A DNA stretch of 34,521 bases from Pseudomonadota bacterium. GTDB taxonomy: Bacteria > Pseudomonadota > Gammaproteobacteria > Xanthomonadales > Xanthomonadaceae. The translations under genes were made by a program, and so were the position numbers. The stretch spans positions 1 through 34,521 of the forward strand of contig JAEWGI010000003.1 in assembly GCA_023388355.1 (NCBI GenBank). The letters are read 5' to 3'. The notes beneath the pieces are model-generated. The model was not told the origin of the DNA, did no database searches, and worked only from the letters and a program-made list of their open reading frames with translations. Positions within the stretch are counted from its first letter, which is position 1, and each line of letters starts with the position of its first letter. Positions 31,282 through 34,521 of the stretch are shown here, one piece after another.

Positions 31282-32948
31282 GCACCCTCCTGCGCGCCGC
31301 ACGCATCGGCCGCGTGCTGCTGCGCTATCGCCTCGACGACCTGCTCGACGACACCCCCGCCGAGCGCTGGCTCAAGCTGATGCGGCCGTTCGTGCCGCGT
31401 GCCAAGGCCGCCATCGCCGCCCATTCGCGCGGCGCGCGGCTGCGCCTGGCGCTGCAGGAGCTGGGCCCGATCTTCGTCAAGTTCGGCCAGATCCTCTCCA
31501 CCCGCCGCGACCTGCTGCCGCCCGACCTGGTCGACGAACTGGCGCTGCTGCAGGACCAGGTCGCGCCGTTCGACGGCGACGCCGCGCGCGCCATCGTCGA
31601 GGCCGAGCTCGAAGCGCCGGTGGCCACCCTGTACGCCTCGTTCGACACCGTGCCGCTGGCCTCGGCCTCGATCGCCCAGGTCCACGCCGCCACCCTGCAC
31701 CCGGCCGGCGACGCGCCCGCGCGCGAGGTGGTGGTCAAGGTGCTGCGCCCGGGCATCGAGAAGCAGATCGCGGGCGACGTGGGCCTGCTGCGCAGCCTCG
31801 CCACCCTGGTCGACCGCACCCATCCCAATGCCGACAAGATCCGGCCGCGCGACGTCGTCGCCGAGATCGAGAACACCCTCGCGGCCGAACTCGACCTGCA
31901 GCGCGAAGGCGCCAACGCCTCGGTGCTGCGCCGCAACTGGCTGCACTCGCCGGACCTCTACGTCCCCGAACCGATCTGGACCCATACCGCGCAGCGCGTG
32001 CTCACCCTGGAGCGGGTGCGCGGCATCAACAGCGACGATATCGCCGCGCTCGACGCGGCCGGCATCGACCGGCGCGCGCTCGCGGCCAAGGGCGTGCGCG
32101 TGTTCTACACCCAGGTCTTCCGCGACAACTTCTTCCACGCCGACGCCCACGCCGGCAACATCTGGGTCGACCCCGGGCGCCGCGACAACCCGCGCTTCAT
32201 CGCCCTGGACTTCGGGATCATGGGCCAGCTCTCCAGCGAGGACCAGTACTACCTCGCCGAGAACTTCATGGCGATCTTCAACAAGGACTACCGGCGCGTG
32301 GCCGAGCTGCACGTGCAGGCCGGCTGGATGCCGGCCCACATCCGCATCGACGAGCTCGAGGCTGCCGCGCGCTCGGTGTGCGAACCCTACTTCACCCGGC
32401 CGCTGTCGGAGATCTCGCTGGGCGAGGTGCTGGGCAAGCTGTTCCGCACCGCCCAGCGCTACGAGCTGACCCTGCAGCCGCAGCTGATCCTGATGCAGAA
32501 GACCCTGCTGACCATCGAGGGCATCGGCCGCCTGCTCGACCCGAAGATCGACATCTGGGCGGTCGCCCGTCCGGTGCTCGAGCGCATCCTGGTCGAGCGC
32601 TACAGCCCGCAGCGGCTGGCCTCCGAGTTCCGCAAGCGCATGCCCGAGATGGTCACCCGCGCGCCGGAGGTGCCGCGCCTGCTGCACGCCTGGCTGCAGC
32701 AGCAGGTCGAGGGTCGGCACGAGCTGCGGATGCGCTCGCAGGACATCCTCGAGATCACCCAGACGCTCAAGACCATGCAGCGGCGGATCGTGGCCGCGAT
32801 CCTCGGCGTCGGCCTGCTGATCGCCGCCGCGGTGCTGTACGCGCTGGAAGCGGGCGGCCCGGCCTTCCTCGGCGTGCCGCTGTCGTCCTGGGTGGCCGGC
32901 ATCGGCGGGCTGTGGGCGATCCTGGCGGCGTTCCCGCGGCGGGGCTAG
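31278..32948 (+). CDS. ubiB: Ubiquinone biosynthesis protein kinase-like UbiB
   Basis: 556 aa, normal length, from a TTG at 31278 that follows GGGGAG (31267-31272) and overlaps the ubiJ stop (TTGA). Family motifs are the KxGQ segment [18 protein letters not shown] near residue 66, the Ala-rich loop [24 protein letters not shown] with the invariant lysine, [13 protein letters not shown] near 287 and ALDFGIMG near 310. Two C-terminal membrane helices follow ([19 protein letters not shown] and [14 protein letters not shown]). UbiB is an atypical kinase-like ATPase needed for ubiquinone synthesis at the inner membrane. Any upstream ATG would lie in ubiJ. Confidence 0.96.
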   Translation: MSTLLRAARIGRVLLRYRLDDLLDDTPAERWLKLMRPFVPRAKAAIAAHSRGARLRLALQELGPIFVKFGQILSTRRDLLPPDLVDELALLQDQVAPFDGDAARAIVEAELEAPVATLYASFDTVPLASASIAQVHAATLHPAGDAPAREVVVKVLRPGIEKQIAGDVGLLRSLATLVDRTHPNADKIRPRDVVAEIENTLAAELDLQREGANASVLRRNWLHSPDLYVPEPIWTHTAQRVLTLERVRGINSDDIAALDAAGIDRRALAAKGVRVFYTQVFRDNFFHADAHAGNIWVDPGRRDNPRFIALDFGIMGQLSSEDQYYLAENFMAIFNKDYRRVAELHVQAGWMPAHIRIDELEAAARSVCEPYFTRPLSEISLGEVLGKLFRTAQRYELTLQPQLILMQKTLLTIEGIGRLLDPKIDIWAVARPVLERILVERYSPQRLASEFRKRMPEMVTRAPEVPRLLHAWLQQQVEGRHELRMRSQDILEITQTLKTMQRRIVAAILGVGLLIAAAVLYALEAGGPAFLGVPLSSWVAGIGGLWAILAAFPRRG

Positions 32949-33164
32949 CAGCTCCCCGCGGCGTTGCCGCGTCGCGGCGCGCGCGCCCGTCCATCGGATG
33001 GCCGGCCGCATCGCGTTCCCGGTCACATCCTCCGCCCGCTGCCGTCATTGGCAGTCGAGCGGCACGGGAAACTGGCATGATGGACGGCCCGGCCCGCCGC
33101 TCGCGGTGCCGGCGCAAGGGACGCCGCGCGGCACCATCGCCGGCATGAGGGGATCGGGGCAAAC

Positions 33165-33779
33165 GTGACGCTATTCCTGACAACCAGCCTGGGCTATCCG
33201 ACGCTCGCCTGGAGCATCGTGCTCGGCGGCCTGCTGCTGTTCTGGCTGGTGGCGGCGCTGGGCATGCTCGGCATGGACGCGCTCGACATCGACCTGGGCG
33301 ACGGCGACGCGGGCGGCATGGTCTCGCGGCTCGGCCTGGATGGCCTGCCGACGCTGGTGGTGCTGAGCGTGCTGGCGTTCTTCGCCTGGATCCTCACCTA
33401 CTTCGTGCAGCTGTTCGTGCTCGCGCCGCTGCCGGCGCTGCTGCGCTACGGCCTGGGCACGCTGGTGCTGCTGCTCTCGCCGGTGCCGGCGATCCTGCTG
33501 ACCGCGCTGGTGCTGCGCCCGCTGCGGCGGCTGGTGCTGCGCATGCGGCCGGCTCCGGCGGCCTCGCTGCTGGGCCGGGTCGCGGTGGTGCGCACGCCCG
33601 AGGTGGACGCGCGCCACGGCATGGCCGAACTCGACGACGGCGGCGCCGGGCTGATCCTGCAGGTGCGCCACGATGGCGGGGCGCCGATCCTGCGCGGCGA
33701 GCGCGTCGTCCTGCTCGAACACGATCTGCAGGCCAACACCTGGAAGGTGATGGCCGAACGCGACTACCGCACCCTCTGA
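33165..33779 (+). CDS. YqiJ-like membrane protein with C-terminal OB-fold
   Basis: 204 aa from a GTG at 33165; the leader has only a weak G-rich ribosome-binding region. Three hydrophobic segments lie at about residues 15-37 (WSIVLGGLLLFWLVAALGML), 61-86 and 92-118. They are followed by a soluble domain from about 130 (LLGRVAVVRTPEVDARHGMAEL, then VRHDGG and GERVVLLEHD) that fits the NfeD/YqiJ OB-fold. Such proteins pair with flotillins in membrane microdomains. It lies 31 bp upstream of the flotillin gene. The 215-bp gap after ubiB shows nothing beyond short GC palindromes. Confidence 0.85.
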   Translation: MTLFLTTSLGYPTLAWSIVLGGLLLFWLVAALGMLGMDALDIDLGDGDAGGMVSRLGLDGLPTLVVLSVLAFFAWILTYFVQLFVLAPLPALLRYGLGTLVLLLSPVPAILLTALVLRPLRRLVLRMRPAPAASLLGRVAVVRTPEVDARHGMAELDDGGAGLILQVRHDGGAPILRGERVVLLEHDLQANTWKVMAERDYRTL

Positions 33780-33810
33780 CACCACCGGAACGTTCCCCAG
33801 GAGCCGCTAC

Positions 33811-34521
33811 ATGGAACTTGCACTGCTTGGCCCCTTCCTCGTCGGCGCGATCGGCCTTGCCGTTCTGCTGCTGGTGCTGGCGATCATCTTCAAGTCCTTC
33901 TACAAGAAGGTCGACCAGGGCACCGCGCTGATCGTCAACGACATGAGCGCGCAGCCGAAGGTGCACTTCACCGGCGCGCTGATCATCCCGGTGCTGTATC
34001 GCGCCGAGCTGATGAAGATCAGCCTGATCACCCTGCAGATCGACCGCCGCGGCAAGGAGGGCCTGATCTGCCGCGACAACATGCGCGCCGACATCGCGGT
34101 GGCCTTCTACCTGCGCGTCAACGAGACCCAGGCCGACGTGCTGCGCGTGGCCAAGGCGCTGGGCGCCGACCGCGCGTCGGACAAGAACGCGGTGGACGAG
34201 CTGTTCAACGCCAAGTTCTCCGAGGCGCTCAAGACGGTGGGCAAGAAGTTCGAGTTCACCGACCTGTTCGAGAAGCGCCAGGAGTTCCGCGACGAGATCA
34301 TCAAGGTCATCGGCAACGACCTCAACGGCTACGTGCTCGAGGACGTGGCGATCGACTATCTCGAGCAGACGCCCAAGCAGGTGCTGGATCCGAACAACAT
34401 CCTCGACGCCGAGGGCATCCGCAAGATCACCGAGCTGACCGCCTCGCAGAACGTGATCACCAACGAGCTGTCGCAGAACGAGCACCTGGCGATCACCAAG
34501 AAGAACGTCGAGACCCGCGAG
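33811..34521 (+). CDS. Flotillin family protein (YqiK-like), N-terminal part (runs off the window)
   Basis: 237 codons from the ATG at 33811, still open at the window edge, with AGGAG seven bases upstream of the start. The product begins MELALLGPFLVGAIGLAVLL, a membrane segment to about residue 30, then FKSFYKKVDQGTALIVND, the start of the SPFH (band 7) domain. Other recognisable parts are ISLITLQIDRRGKEGLICRDN and FRDEIIKVIGNDLNGYVLEDV. The SPFH domain continues to about residue 215 and the coiled-coil region begins at the edge. Flotillins organise membrane microdomains and fluidity. The YqiJ-like gene upstream is the standard partner. Confidence 0.93.
   Translation, partial: MELALLGPFLVGAIGLAVLLLVLAIIFKSFYKKVDQGTALIVNDMSAQPKVHFTGALIIPVLYRAELMKISLITLQIDRRGKEGLICRDNMRADIAVAFYLRVNETQADVLRVAKALGADRASDKNAVDELFNAKFSEALKTVGKKFEFTDLFEKRQEFRDEIIKVIGNDLNGYVLEDVAIDYLEQTPKQVLDPNNILDAEGIRKITELTASQNVITNELSQNEHLAITKKNVETRE

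Noticed and set aside
33070..33090. Possible sigma-54 promoter ahead of the YqiJ-like gene (CTGGCATGATGG)
   Set aside because: There is no TTGC at the required spacing for a -12 element.

Overview
The window is GC-rich chromosomal DNA from a gammaproteobacterium, most likely of the Xanthomonadaceae/Lysobacteraceae (Lysobacter, Luteimonas or Pseudoxanthomonas type). The evidence is the complete oleABCD olefin pathway with Xanthomonas-like OleA and OleB catalytic residues at matching positions, the secB-gpsA pair, ubiJ-ubiB, a flotillin with its OB-fold partner, AT-rich -10 boxes lying very close to start codons, and many intergenic palindromic repeats. I see no rRNA, tRNA, prophage, insertion sequence or CRISPR array.

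Layout. 1-3.6 kb: hemD (partial, -), a thioesterase-fold protein, a lipoprotein, a rhodanese, secB and gpsA. 3.56-4.38 kb: a long non-coding stretch with repeats, a hexanucleotide tandem array, several inverted repeats and a strong minus-strand terminator. 4.4-6.6 kb (-): a PAS-AraC regulator, trmL and an SDR. 6.7-10.3 kb (+): a two-domain M16 peptidase and a DUF4156-type lipoprotein, separated by tandem repeats. 10.7 kb: oleA with its terminator. 11.8-13.6 kb: a decayed Fic gene with several inverted repeats upstream, a UPF0149/SEC-C protein and a small divergent ORF. 13.96-24.46 kb: a nitrate assimilation module. 24.6-29.7 kb: oleB, oleC and oleD, with ykgJ-like and tenA genes on the opposite strand between oleB and oleC. 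29.9-34.5 kb: a DUF1328 membrane peptide, a duplicated 225-bp repeat block, ubiJ-ubiB, a YqiJ-like protein and a truncated flotillin.

The nitrate module is the best-regulated system here. The minus-strand operon narK - GNAT - nirB - nirD - nasA - cobA imports nitrate, reduces it to nitrite and ammonium, and makes siroheme precursor. Upstream are a close match to a sigma-54 promoter, an NtrC-like dyad about 175 bp further up, and a leader RNA with two six-base-loop hairpins (both A at loop position 1 and G at 4) followed by an intrinsic terminator with eight T. The next gene upstream, nasT, encodes an ANTAR antiterminator, the protein class that binds such RNA. Divergent from nasT is a cysG-like gene whose methyltransferase half is degenerate and ends inside a REP palindrome; the operon's cobA supplies an intact methyltransferase.

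The ole pathway (OleA condensation, OleD reduction, OleC beta-lactone formation, OleB decarboxylation) makes long-chain olefins. Here oleA is separated from oleBCD by about 13 kb that includes the nitrate module and is edged by repeats. oleC carries one of the palindromic repeats inside its reading frame.
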